Positions 42,113 through 50,734 of a stretch of 64,000 bases of DNA are shown piece after piece. The position numbers and the translations under genes were made by a program. The notes beneath the pieces were generated by a model. It was not told where the DNA came from and searched no databases. It worked only from the letters and a program-made list of their open reading frames with translations. Each line of letters starts with the position of its first letter. Positions within the stretch are counted from its first letter, which is position 1. Source of the stretch: Ideonella sp. (GTDB taxonomy: Bacteria; Pseudomonadota; Gammaproteobacteria; Burkholderiales; Burkholderiaceae_C); contig NZ_JADJDO010000004.1 of assembly GCF_016702655.1 (NCBI RefSeq), positions 62,001-126,000 on the forward strand. The letters run 5' to 3'.

Positions 42113-44823
42113 CCCGCGTGCCGACCTACTGCTACCAGTGCGTGGCAGGCCCTGACCTGCTGACGGTGCGGGTCGAGAACGGCGTGGCGACCGAGGTCGA
42201 GCCCAACTTCTGCGCCGCCGAGGTCCACCCCGGCGGCGGCAAAGTCTGCGTCAAGGCCTACGGCCTGGTGCAGAAGACCTACAACCCGAATCGGATCCTG
42301 ACGCCTTGCAAGCGCACGAATCCGAAGAAGGGCCGCGACCAGGACCCGGGCTTCGTGCCGATCTCGTGGGACGAGGCGCTGGACACGATCGCCGCGCAAC
42401 TGAACCGCCTGCGCGCCGAGGGACTGACCGACGCGTCGGGCTACCCGCGCCTGGCGGCGAGCTTCGGCGGCGGCGGCACGCCGCAGTTCTACATGGGCAC
42501 CTTCCCGGCCTTCCTCGCCGCCTGGGGGCCGGTGGACATGGGCTTCGGCTCGGGCCAGGGCGTCAAGTGCTATCACTCCGAGCACCTGTACGGCGAGCTG
42601 TGGCACCGCGCCTTCATCGTCGCCGCCGACACGCCGAGCTGCAACTACCTGATCTCGTGCGGCAACAACATCGAGGCCGCCGGCGGCGTGGTCGGCGTCT
42701 GGCGCCACGCGAATGCGCGCGTGCGCGGCATGAAGCGGGTGCAGGTCGAGCCGCACCTGTCGATCACCGGCGCGTGCTCGGCGCAATGGGTGCCGATCAA
42801 GCCCAAGACCGATGCCGCGTTCCTGTATGCGCTGATCCACGTCATGCTGCACGAGGCGCGGCGCGAACAGCTCGACCTGCCGCACCTGGCACACCACACG
42901 AGCTCGCCCTATCTCGTCGGCGCGCACGGCTACTACCTGCGCGACCGCGCCACGAAGAAGCCCCTCGTCTGGGACGAGGCGGCCGGCCGCGCGGCGCTGC
43001 ACGACGCGCCCGGCATCCGCGAGGCCCTGAGCGCGAGCGTGCAGGTGGATGCGGTCGAGATCGGTGCCGATGGCGACGTGCTCGCCGACGGCCTGCTCGA
43101 GGGCCAGACCGCGTTCGACAAGCTCGTCGCCCACATGGCGCCCTACTCGCCCGAATGGGCGGCGGGCATCTGCGACGTGCCCGCGGCGACGATGCGCACC
43201 ATCGCCAACGAATATCTGGACCACGCCTGCATCGGCGAGACGGTCGAGATCGGCGGCAAGGTGATGCCCTTGCGCCCGGTCGCGGTGACGCTCGGCAAGA
43301 CGGTCAACAACGGTTGGGGCGGCTACGAATGCTGCTGGGCGCGCACGCTGCTCGCGACGCTCGTCGGCGCGCTCGAAGTTCCGGGCGGCACCATCGGCAC
43401 GACAGTGCGCCTGGTGCGGCCGATGGCCGGGCGGCATGAGAGCGTGCGCCCGGGCCCCGACGGGCTGATGGACTACCCGTTCAACCCGACCTCCAAAGAG
43501 CACTGGTCGGCGCAGCCCAACATCCGCAACGCGTACAAGACGATGGTGCCGCTGACCGGCAACAACGCCTGGGCGCAGGCGCTCGGGCCGACGCACTTCT
43601 CTTGGATGTTCCTCGACGCCACGCCCAAGGGCCTGCCCAAGGTCGAGCCGCCGGACGTCTGGTTCGTCTACCGCACCAATCCGGCGATCTCGTTCTGGGA
43701 CACGCCGGGTGTCGGCAACAAGATCGCGCGCTTCCCCTTCGTCGTCGCCTTCGCGTACACGCGCGACGAAAGCAACCATTTCGCCGACATCCTGCTGCCC
43801 GACGCGACCGACCTCGAGAGCCTGCAACTGCTGCGCCTCGCGGCGACGAAGTACCAGGAGCAGTTCTGGGACCACGAAGGCTTCGCGCTGCGCCAGCCGA
43901 TCGTGGCGGCGCGCGGCGAGGCGCGCGACTTCTCCGACATCTGCACCGAGCTCGCGAAGCGCTGCGGCCTGCTCGAAAAGTACAATGCGGCGATCAACCG
44001 CGGCACCTGCGGCATCGCGCTCAAGAGCGAGTACGGCGACTTCTCGCTCGACACGACCCAGGCTCACAGCCGCGACGCGATCTGGGACGCCGCATGCAAG
44101 GCCGCGAGCGCCGAGCTGAGCGAGGGCGCCGAGGTGCAGGGCCTCGACTGGTGGAAAGCCAACGGCTTCAAGACCCGCCCCTTCCCGCGCGAGCAGTGGT
44201 ACCTCTACCCTACGGTGGTCGAGCGCGGCCTACGCTTCGAGATGCCTTACCAGGAGCGCTTGAAGCGCGTCGGCGAGGAACTCGGCCGAAGGCTGCACGA
44301 GTCCGACATGCACTGGTGGGACGAGCAGTTGAAGGAGTACCAGGCGCTGCCGCCGTGGAAGGACTTTCCCGGCCTGTGGGAGAAGAACGTCGCGACGATC
44401 GGCGGCAAGGCCGAGGACTATCCGTTCTGGCTCATCACCGCGCGCAGCATGCAGTACGCCTGGGGCGGCAACGTCGGCGTGCAGATGATCCGCGAGGTCG
44501 CAGGCAACGTGGCCGGCCACGGCGGCGTGATCATGAACCCGCGCGCCGCCGAGAAGCTCGGCCTGCAGGAAGGCGATCGGGTCGAGATCTCGACGCCGCG
44601 CCGCGCCACGCAAGGCCATGTCGTGCTGCGCCAGGGCATCCGCCCTGACACGCTGCTGCTGATCGGCCAGTTCGACCACTGGGTCACGCCGGTGGCCAAG
44701 GACTTCGACGTGCCGAGCCTGAACACGCTCGCCGAGATGTCGATGGACCTGACCGATGCGACGGGGTCGGGGGCGGATCTGGTGCGCGTGAAGGTCACCA
44801 AGGCCGGCAGGGTTCGAGCATGA
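42109..44823 (+). CDS. padB: Phenylacetyl-CoA:acceptor oxidoreductase, molybdopterin catalytic subunit
   Basis: 904 aa, matching the size of about 99 kDa known for Thauera PadB. DMSO-reductase family: an N-terminal 4Fe-4S segment (CYQCVAGPD...C...VCVKAYG), bis-molybdopterin domains, and a C-terminal domain with the NAYGVQ-like WGGNVGVQMI and AGHGGVIMNPRAAEKLGLQEGD motifs. The PadBCD enzyme oxidises phenylacetyl-CoA to phenylglyoxylate with a quinone-type acceptor. No Tat signal, so cytoplasmic. Followed by padC with an ATGA overlap. Confidence 0.92.
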   Translation: MTRVPTYCYQCVAGPDLLTVRVENGVATEVEPNFCAAEVHPGGGKVCVKAYGLVQKTYNPNRILTPCKRTNPKKGRDQDPGFVPISWDEALDTIAAQLNRLRAEGLTDASGYPRLAASFGGGGTPQFYMGTFPAFLAAWGPVDMGFGSGQGVKCYHSEHLYGELWHRAFIVAADTPSCNYLISCGNNIEAAGGVVGVWRHANARVRGMKRVQVEPHLSITGACSAQWVPIKPKTDAAFLYALIHVMLHEARREQLDLPHLAHHTSSPYLVGAHGYYLRDRATKKPLVWDEAAGRAALHDAPGIREALSASVQVDAVEIGADGDVLADGLLEGQTAFDKLVAHMAPYSPEWAAGICDVPAATMRTIANEYLDHACIGETVEIGGKVMPLRPVAVTLGKTVNNGWGGYECCWARTLLATLVGALEVPGGTIGTTVRLVRPMAGRHESVRPGPDGLMDYPFNPTSKEHWSAQPNIRNAYKTMVPLTGNNAWAQALGPTHFSWMFLDATPKGLPKVEPPDVWFVYRTNPAISFWDTPGVGNKIARFPFVVAFAYTRDESNHFADILLPDATDLESLQLLRLAATKYQEQFWDHEGFALRQPIVAARGEARDFSDICTELAKRCGLLEKYNAAINRGTCGIALKSEYGDFSLDTTQAHSRDAIWDAACKAASAELSEGAEVQGLDWWKANGFKTRPFPREQWYLYPTVVERGLRFEMPYQERLKRVGEELGRRLHESDMHWWDEQLKEYQALPPWKDFPGLWEKNVATIGGKAEDYPFWLITARSMQYAWGGNVGVQMIREVAGNVAGHGGVIMNPRAAEKLGLQEGDRVEISTPRRATQGHVVLRQGIRPDTLLLIGQFDHWVTPVAKDFDVPSLNTLAEMSMDLTDATGSGADLVRVKVTKAGRVRA

Positions 44824-45470
44824 CTCGTTGGACCATGATCGCGGACTTGCGGCGCTGCGTCGGCTGCCAGACCTGCACCGCCGCCTGCAAGCACGCCAAC
44901 GCGACGCCGCCCGACGTGCAGTGGCGGCGCGTGCTCGACATGGAGGTCGGCGAGTATCCCGACGTGCAGCGCGTCTTCGTGCCGGTCGGCTGCCAGCATT
45001 GCGAAGACCCGCCCTGCATGCACGTGTGCCCGAGCACGGCGACCAAGAAGCGCCCCGACGGCATCGTCACGATCGACTACGACCTGTGCATCGGCTGCGC
45101 CTACTGCGCCGTCGCCTGCCCCTACCAGGCACGCTACAAGACCGACCGCGCGAGCTTCGCCTATGGCAAGGCGACCGACAACGAGGCCGAACGCCGCGAC
45201 GATGCGCGCCTCGCAGTGGCGACCAAGTGCACCTTCTGCGTCGACCGCATCGACGCCGGCCTCGCCGAAGGCCTGACGCCCGGCGTCGACCCGACCGCGA
45301 CGCCGGCCTGCGTGAACTCGTGCATCGCGCAGGCGCTCGCCTTCGGAGACTCCGACGACCCGAAGAGCAACGTCTCGCAATTGCTGCGCGACAACCAGAG
45401 CTTTCGGATGCACGAGGAGCTCGGCACCGGGCCCGGCTTTCACTACATCTGGGACGGGCCGCAAACATGA
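44820..45470 (+). CDS. padC: Phenylacetyl-CoA:acceptor oxidoreductase, Fe-S subunit
   Basis: 216 aa, as expected for PadC (24 kDa). Four-cluster ferredoxin of the DmsB/NrfC type: CVGCQTCTAACKHAN, CQHCEDPPCMHVCPS, CIGCAYCAVACPYQ and CTFCVDRIDAG...ACVNSC. Passes electrons from PadB to the membrane subunit PadD. Overlaps both neighbours by 4 bp. Confidence 0.92.
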   Translation: MTRWTMIADLRRCVGCQTCTAACKHANATPPDVQWRRVLDMEVGEYPDVQRVFVPVGCQHCEDPPCMHVCPSTATKKRPDGIVTIDYDLCIGCAYCAVACPYQARYKTDRASFAYGKATDNEAERRDDARLAVATKCTFCVDRIDAGLAEGLTPGVDPTATPACVNSCIAQALAFGDSDDPKSNVSQLLRDNQSFRMHEELGTGPGFHYIWDGPQT

Positions 45471-46276
45471 GCTTCGGCCCGAATCCCTGGCAGCAGACGA
45501 ACTGGGACTGGCGCGCCGCCGGCAACTTCATGGGCGGCGGCGCGGGCGCGGGCCTGGTCGTGTGGACGGTTGTCGCGGGTGCGCATCCGGCGCTGCTCGT
45601 CGCCGGCCTCGCGCTGATCGGCGCCGGCTTGCTGTGCGTGTGGGCCGAAATCGGCCGCCCGTTGCGCGCGCTGCATGTGTTCTTCAACCCGCAGACCTCG
45701 TGGATGACGCGCGAAGGCATGGTCGCGATGCTGCTGATGCCGGTCGGCCTGGCGAGCGCCGTCCTGTGGCCGCAGCTGGCGCCTGCCGCGGCCGTGCTCG
45801 CGCTCGGCTTCATCTACTGCCAGGGGCGCATCCTGCACATGGCCAAGGGCATCCCGGCGTGGCGCGAGCCGCGCGTGGTGCCGCTCATCGTCGCGACCGG
45901 CCTTGCCGAGGGCGGCGGCCTGCTGATGCTCGCGGCGCCGGCGCTCGTTTCGGCACAGGCCTGGCTGTTCGGTCTCGCCGCGCTGCTGCTGATCGTGCGC
46001 ATCGTGTTCTGGGCCGAGTATCACAAGCGCCTGGGCGCGCGCGCCCGCACCGCACTCGCCGCCGTCGAACGCGGCCTGCTGTGGGGCGGGACGCTGGTGC
46101 CGCTGGCGCTGATGGCACTCGTCGCCGCAGGCCTGTTGCCCACGCTGCTGCTCGCGCCGGCAGGCCTGCTGGCCGCCGCTGCCGGTGCGTGGTTCAAGTT
46201 CGCGCTCATCACTCGTGCAGGATTCAACCAGGGCTTCGCGCTCACGCACCTGCCGGTGCGCGGCGTGCGGCGCTGA
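45467..46276 (+). CDS. padD: Phenylacetyl-CoA:acceptor oxidoreductase, membrane anchor subunit
   Basis: 269 aa, about 31 kDa as for PadD. Eight or so hydrophobic helices of the DmsC type; starts MSFGPNPWQQTNWDWRAAGNF. Anchors the PadBC pair and donates electrons to the quinone pool. ATG overlaps the padC stop. Confidence 0.9.
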   Translation: MSFGPNPWQQTNWDWRAAGNFMGGGAGAGLVVWTVVAGAHPALLVAGLALIGAGLLCVWAEIGRPLRALHVFFNPQTSWMTREGMVAMLLMPVGLASAVLWPQLAPAAAVLALGFIYCQGRILHMAKGIPAWREPRVVPLIVATGLAEGGGLLMLAAPALVSAQAWLFGLAALLLIVRIVFWAEYHKRLGARARTALAAVERGLLWGGTLVPLALMALVAAGLLPTLLLAPAGLLAAAAGAWFKFALITRAGFNQGFALTHLPVRGVRR

Positions 46277-46293
46277 CGACAAAAGGACGTTCG

Positions 46294-47607
46294 ATGGCAA
46301 CGACGACAAGCCAGCTGCATCCCGAGACCGAGTGCATGCCGCGCGAGAAGCTCGAAGCGCTGCAGCTCGCACGCCTGCAGGAGACGGTGCGCAACGCGTA
46401 TGACAACGTGCCGATGCAGCGCGCACGGCTCGATGCGCGTGGCTTCGCGCCCGGCGACCTGCGCTCGCTCGCCGACCTGCAGCGCCTGCCCTTCACCGTC
46501 AAGACCGACCTGCGCGACCACTATCCGTTCGGCATGTTCGCGCGGCCGGTGCCGGAGCTGGCGCGGGTGCATGCTTCGTCGGGAACGACCGGCAAGCCGA
46601 CCGTCGTCGGCTACACGCGCCAGGACATCGCCAACTGGGCCGGCCTCGTGGCGCGCTCGTTCTTCTGCGCCGGCGTGCGTCCCGGCGACATGGTCCACAA
46701 CGCCTACGGCTACGGCCTGTTCACCGGCGGCCTCGGCGCGCATTACGGCGCCGAGGAACTCGGCGCAACGGTGGTGCCGGTATCGGGCGGCTCCACCGAG
46801 CGCCAGGTCGCGCTGATCATGGACTTCAAGGCGCGCGTGCTGTGCGCAACGCCGTCGTACGCGCTTGCGATCGCCGAGGTTGCCGAGGGCATGGGCGTCG
46901 ATCTGCGCCAGAGCGCGCTCGAGATCGGCATGTTCGGCGCCGAGCCCTGGAGCCAGGCCATGCGTGCCGAGATCGAGGCGCGCCTGGGACTGAGGGCGGT
47001 CGACATCTACGGCCTGTCCGAGATCATGGGGCCGGGCGTAGCCTGCGAGTGCGAGTGCCGCAACGGCCTGCACGGCTGGGAGGATCACTTCCTGTTCGAG
47101 GTCATCGACCCCGACACCGGCGCGCCGCGCGCCGAGGGCGAGGCGGGCGAGCTCGTGATCACGACGCTGACCAAGCAGGCGCTGCCGATGCTGCGCTACC
47201 GCACGCGCGACATCACCCGCGTCGCGCGCGAGCGCTGCGACTGCGGCCGCACGCACGCGCGCATCCTGCGCGTCACGGGCCGCAACGACGACATGCTGAT
47301 CATCCGCGGCGTCAACGTCTATCCGTCGCAGATCGAGTCGGTGCTGATCGGCCGGCCGGGCCTCGCGCCGCACTACCAGATCGTGGTCCGGCGCGAAGGC
47401 AAGCTCGACACGATCGCGGTCGATGTCGAGGCCCTGCCCGAAGTCCCGGCCGAGGGCTACGCCGCCCTCGCGCACGACGTCGCGCACCACATCAAGTCGC
47501 TCGTCGGCGTCACCGCCACGATCGTCGTCAAGGCGCCGGGCGAGATCCCGCGCTCGCAGGGCAAGGCGGTGCGCGTGCGCGACCTGCGCCCCAAGGAGGC
47601 AGCATGA
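46294..47607 (+). CDS. padJ: Phenylacetate-CoA ligase
   Basis: 437 aa. Adenylate-forming enzyme: P-loop VHASSGTTGKPTVVGYTR, the AxxYGLSE motif as DIYGLSEIMGPG, ITTLTKQALPMLRYRTRD and GRNDDMLIIRGVNVYPSQIE, which are the marks of PaaK/PadJ-type ligases. Makes phenylacetyl-CoA, the PadBCD substrate. The catalytic C-terminal Lys is in RSQGKAVRV. The placement after padD is the reason for padJ rather than paaK. Confidence 0.93.
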   Translation: MATTTSQLHPETECMPREKLEALQLARLQETVRNAYDNVPMQRARLDARGFAPGDLRSLADLQRLPFTVKTDLRDHYPFGMFARPVPELARVHASSGTTGKPTVVGYTRQDIANWAGLVARSFFCAGVRPGDMVHNAYGYGLFTGGLGAHYGAEELGATVVPVSGGSTERQVALIMDFKARVLCATPSYALAIAEVAEGMGVDLRQSALEIGMFGAEPWSQAMRAEIEARLGLRAVDIYGLSEIMGPGVACECECRNGLHGWEDHFLFEVIDPDTGAPRAEGEAGELVITTLTKQALPMLRYRTRDITRVARERCDCGRTHARILRVTGRNDDMLIIRGVNVYPSQIESVLIGRPGLAPHYQIVVRREGKLDTIAVDVEALPEVPAEGYAALAHDVAHHIKSLVGVTATIVVKAPGEIPRSQGKAVRVRDLRPKEAA

Positions 47608-47753
47608 AACCCCCAAGCTCACTTCGTTGGCTGCGGCCGGCGCCTGGCGCCTTCACCTCGCTTCGCGATGTGAGCCTGCGCCGCAACTTTCGATTGCCGC
47701 GGACACCCAGGGGGGCACAGGCCTCCCTCGGCGTAGCCCAGCGGGAGACCTGA
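47604..47753 (+). CDS. Repeat-derived coupler micro-ORF between padJ and hcrC
   Basis: 49 codons starting at an ATGA over the padJ stop and ending one base before the hcrC ATG (TGACATG). The peptide (MKPPSSLRWLRPAPGAF...) shows no family. The underlying DNA is a mosaic of dispersed repeat sequence. Its only plausible role is ribosome hand-over; likely not a functional protein. Confidence 0.25.
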   Translation: MKPPSSLRWLRPAPGAFTSLRDVSLRRNFRLPRTPRGAQASLGVAQRET

Positions 47754-47754
47754 C
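47608..47754. repeat. Dispersed repeat mosaic in the padJ-hcrC spacer
   Basis: Contains CCCCAAGCTCACTTCGTT (47611-47628), the reverse complement of part of 34851-34868, plus CACCCAGGGGGGCAC and CCTCCCTCGGCGTAGCCC blocks. Non-coding apart from the coupler frame. Confidence 0.55.
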
Positions 47755-48237
47755 ATGCCAAAGAGATTGCTCACGTTGAGCGTCAACGGCCGCGAGCACA
47801 CCGTCGCCGCCGCCGACGGCGCGCTGCTGCTCGAGGTGCTGCGCGACACGATCGGCATGACCGGCACCAAGCAGGGTTGCGACGGCGGTGAGTGCGGCGC
47901 GTGCACGGTGCTCGTCGACGACCGGCCCCGACTGGCCTGCTCGACGCTCGCGGCGCAGGTCGAGGGCCGCCGCATCGAGACCGTCGAGGGGCTGGCCAAG
48001 GACGGCCGCCTGTCGCGCCTGCAGCAGGCCTTCCACGACAAGCTCGGCGCGCAATGCGGCTTCTGCACGCCCGGCATGATCATGGCCGCCGAGGGCTTGC
48101 TGCGGCGCAATGCCGAACCCAGCGCGGACGAGATCAAGGCGGCGCTGGCCGGCAACCTGTGCCGCTGCACCGGCTACGTGAAGATCGTCGAGTCGGTCCA
48201 GGCCGCGGCGGGTGGTGGCTGCGGAGGCGCGCGATGA
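47755..48237 (+). CDS. hcrC: 4-Hydroxybenzoyl-CoA reductase, gamma (2Fe-2S) subunit
   Basis: 160 aa. Xanthine-dehydrogenase-family small subunit with two 2Fe-2S clusters: CDGGECGACTVLVD with the later Cys in RLACSTL, and QCGFCTPGMI with CRCTGYVKIVE. Partner of HcrA and HcrB, downstream in the same operon. Confidence 0.93.
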   Translation: MPKRLLTLSVNGREHTVAAADGALLLEVLRDTIGMTGTKQGCDGGECGACTVLVDDRPRLACSTLAAQVEGRRIETVEGLAKDGRLSRLQQAFHDKLGAQCGFCTPGMIMAAEGLLRRNAEPSADEIKAALAGNLCRCTGYVKIVESVQAAAGGGCGGAR

Positions 48238-48293
48238 GCGCGCCGGGCGGCCCCAAGGGCGAATACCGGAGTGCTGAGCACGGAGGTACTCCA
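48238..48293. repeat. Repeat-derived hcrC-hcrA spacer read in frame
   Basis: From an ATG at 48234 (ATGA over the hcrC stop) the frame runs open into hcrA, encoding MSAPGGPKGEYRSAEHGGTP before the Met at 48294. The PKGE peptide matches the coupler before hcrB. GGAGGT at 48282 sits 7 bases before ATG 48294, so either Met can be used. Confidence 0.55.
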
Positions 48294-50663
48294 ATGAGCA
48301 CGCAATCACCCCGCGCCGCCGGCAACGGCACCCTAGCGCCGCGAGCCGGCGGAAATGGCACGAACGCGCCGCGCAGCGGCGCGATAGGCACCCGCACGCC
48401 GCTCATCGACGGCGTCGACAAGGTCACCGGACGCGCCCGCTACACCGCCGACATCGCGGCGCCCGGCGCGCTCGTCGGGCGCATCCTGCGCAGCCCGCAC
48501 GCGCACGCGCGCATCGTCGCTATCGACACCAGCGCGGCGCGCGCGCTCGCCGGCGTGCACGCCGTGTGCACCGGCGAGGACACGCCGGTGCCCTACGGCG
48601 TGCTGCCGATCGCCGAGAACGAATACCCGCTCGCGCGCGGCAAGGTGCGCTACCGCGGCGACCCTGTGGCCGCGGTGGCCGCCGACGACGAGGCGACGGC
48701 CGAGCGCGCGCTCGCGCTGATCGAGGTCGAGTACGACGTGCTGCCCGGCTACTTCACGGCCAAGGCGGCGATGAAGCCGGGCGCGGTCGCGATCCACGAC
48801 GACAAGCCCAACAACGTGCTGCGTGAGGTGCACGCCGAGTTCGGCGACACCGCGGCCGGCTTTGCCGCCGCCGACCTGGTGCGCGAGAAGACCTTCACCT
48901 TCGCTGAGGTCAACCACGCGCACATGGAGCTCAACGCAACGCTCGCCGAGTACGACATGGAGCGCGACGGCGTGACGCTGCACACGACGACGCAGGTGCC
49001 CTACTACGTGCATCTGAAGGTCGCGGCCTGCCTGCAGCTCGCCGAGTCGCAGGTGCGCGTGATCAAGCCCTTCCTCGGCGGCGGCTTCGGCGCGCGCACC
49101 GAGTGCCTGCACTTCGAGATCATCGCCGCGCTGCTCGCGCACCGCTCGCGCAGCGTCGTGCGCCTGCTGCAGACGCGCGAGGAGACCTTCATTGCGCACC
49201 GCGGCCGGCCGTGGACGTTCGTCAAGATGAAGATCGGCCTCGCGCGCGACGGCCGCATCACCGCGCTCGCGCTCGAGGCGACGCAGGCCGGCGGCGCCTA
49301 CGCCGGCTACGGGATCATCACCATCCTCTACACCGGGGCGCTGATGCACGGCCTGTACGACATCCCGGCGATCAAGCACGACGCCTGGCGCGTCTACACC
49401 AACCTGCCGCCGTGCGGTGCGCAGCGCGGCCACGGCACAGTCGACACGCGCGCCGCGTTCGAGGCGCTGCTGACCGACATGGCGGCCGAACTCGGCCTCG
49501 ACGGGTTCGAGGTGCGGCAAAAGAACCTGCTGCCGCAGCTGCCCTACCGCACGATGTACGCGCAGAACGTGCTCAGCTACGGCCTGCCGGAATGCCTGGA
49601 GAAGGTCAAGGCCGCCTCCGGCTGGGACGAGCGCAAGGGCCGCATGCCCAAGGGCCGCGGCCTGGGCCTGGCGTGCTCGCACTTCGTCTCGGGCACCTCG
49701 ACGCCCAAGCACTGGACCGGCGAGCCGCATGCGACGGTGCAGCTGCGGCTGGACTTCGACGGCGGCGTGACGCTGTTCACCGGCGCTGCCGACATCGGCC
49801 AGGGCTCGAGCACGATGGCCGCGCAGTGCGCCGCCGAGGTGCTCGACGTCGCGCTGGCGCGCATCCGCGTCATATCGTCCGACAGCGCCGTGACGCCCAA
49901 GGACAACGGCAGCTATTCGTCGCGCGTGACCTTCATGGTCGGCCGTGCGTCGATTGCCGCCGCGCTCGAACTCAAGGCCCTGCTCGTGAAGGCCGCCGCC
50001 GGCCGGCTGCAGGCGTCCGAGGACGAGATCGAGGTGCGCGACGAAGTGTTCTGCGTGCGCGGCGGCGAACCCGAGGCCGGCCTGAAGTGGATCGACGCGG
50101 TGCGCGCGGCGATGGTCGACTGCGGCGCCGTCACGGTCAAGGGCACCTACACCTGCCCGATCGAGTTCCAGGGCGACAAGAAGATCCGCGGCAGCGCGAT
50201 CGGCGCCACCATGGGCTTTTGCTACTCGGCGCAGGTCGTCGAGGCCTCGGTCGACGAGTTCAGCGGCAAGGTCACCGCGCACAAGGTCTGGGTCGCGGTC
50301 GACGTCGGGCGCGCGCTCAACCCGCTCGCCGTCGAAGGCCAGACCCAGGGCGGCGTGTGGATGGGCATGGGACAGGCGCTGTCGGAGCAGACGGTCTACG
50401 ACGACGGGCGCATGCTGCACGGCAACCTGCTCGACTACCGCGTGCCGACGATGGTCGAGAGCCCGGACATCGAGGTGCTGATCGTCGAGAGCATGGACCC
50501 GAACGGCCCGTTCGGCGCCAAGGAGTCGTCCGAGGGCATGCTCGCCGGCTTCCTGCCGGCATTGCGCGAGGCGGTGCAAGAGGCCGCGGGCGTGAGCTGC
50601 AACGAGTTCCCGTTCAGCCCGGACCGCATCATCGAACTGCTCGACGCGAGGCAGCCGGCATGA
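48294..50663 (+). CDS. hcrA: 4-Hydroxybenzoyl-CoA reductase, alpha (molybdopterin) subunit
   Basis: 789 aa. Xanthine-oxidase-family large subunit: VTGRARYTADIAAPG start of the fold, GGGFGARTECLHFEI, ADIGQGSSTMAAQ and the C-terminal GAKESSEGML segment with the catalytic-type Glu. Removes the phenolic hydroxyl of 4-hydroxybenzoyl-CoA by two-electron reduction, giving benzoyl-CoA. It has an N-terminal extension of about 35 residues with a repeating PR-x-x-x-NGT unit (APRAGGNGTNAPRSG). ATG 48294 is chosen for its GGAGGT; an in-frame ATG at 48234 is possible. Confidence 0.9.
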   Translation: MSTQSPRAAGNGTLAPRAGGNGTNAPRSGAIGTRTPLIDGVDKVTGRARYTADIAAPGALVGRILRSPHAHARIVAIDTSAARALAGVHAVCTGEDTPVPYGVLPIAENEYPLARGKVRYRGDPVAAVAADDEATAERALALIEVEYDVLPGYFTAKAAMKPGAVAIHDDKPNNVLREVHAEFGDTAAGFAAADLVREKTFTFAEVNHAHMELNATLAEYDMERDGVTLHTTTQVPYYVHLKVAACLQLAESQVRVIKPFLGGGFGARTECLHFEIIAALLAHRSRSVVRLLQTREETFIAHRGRPWTFVKMKIGLARDGRITALALEATQAGGAYAGYGIITILYTGALMHGLYDIPAIKHDAWRVYTNLPPCGAQRGHGTVDTRAAFEALLTDMAAELGLDGFEVRQKNLLPQLPYRTMYAQNVLSYGLPECLEKVKAASGWDERKGRMPKGRGLGLACSHFVSGTSTPKHWTGEPHATVQLRLDFDGGVTLFTGAADIGQGSSTMAAQCAAEVLDVALARIRVISSDSAVTPKDNGSYSSRVTFMVGRASIAAALELKALLVKAAAGRLQASEDEIEVRDEVFCVRGGEPEAGLKWIDAVRAAMVDCGAVTVKGTYTCPIEFQGDKKIRGSAIGATMGFCYSAQVVEASVDEFSGKVTAHKVWVAVDVGRALNPLAVEGQTQGGVWMGMGQALSEQTVYDDGRMLHGNLLDYRVPTMVESPDIEVLIVESMDPNGPFGAKESSEGMLAGFLPALREAVQEAAGVSCNEFPFSPDRIIELLDARQPA

Positions 50664-50734
50664 GCCCGCACGGCCGGCCGAAGGGCGAATTCCCCCTCGG
50701 GGGGACGGCGCGCGGCGCCAAGGGGGTCGCATGA
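50660..50734 (+). CDS. Repeat-derived coupler micro-ORF before hcrB
   Basis: 24 codons, ATGA over the hcrA stop and ATGA over the hcrB start. Peptide begins MSPHGRPKGEFPLGG. Probably acts by translation of the spacer, not as a protein. Confidence 0.25.
   Translation: MSPHGRPKGEFPLGGTARGAKGVA
50664..50730. repeat. Dispersed GC-rich repeat in the hcrA-hcrB spacer
   Basis: TTCCCCCTCGGGGGGAC, then GGCGCGCGGCGCC palindrome and AAGGGGGTCGC, the last serving as hcrB ribosome-binding site. Same skeleton as 55849-55917. Confidence 0.65.

Noticed and set aside
41968..44067. A 699-codon minus-strand open frame opposite padB
   Set aside because: Overlaps padB motifs on the other strand; no recognisable protein.
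47604..47753. The 49-codon spacer frame as a real protein gene
   Set aside because: Composition follows repeat DNA and there is no conserved motif; kept only as a low-confidence coupler.
48333..50732. A 799-codon minus-strand open frame opposite hcrA
   Set aside because: Same shadow effect; hcrA on the plus strand has full family motifs.
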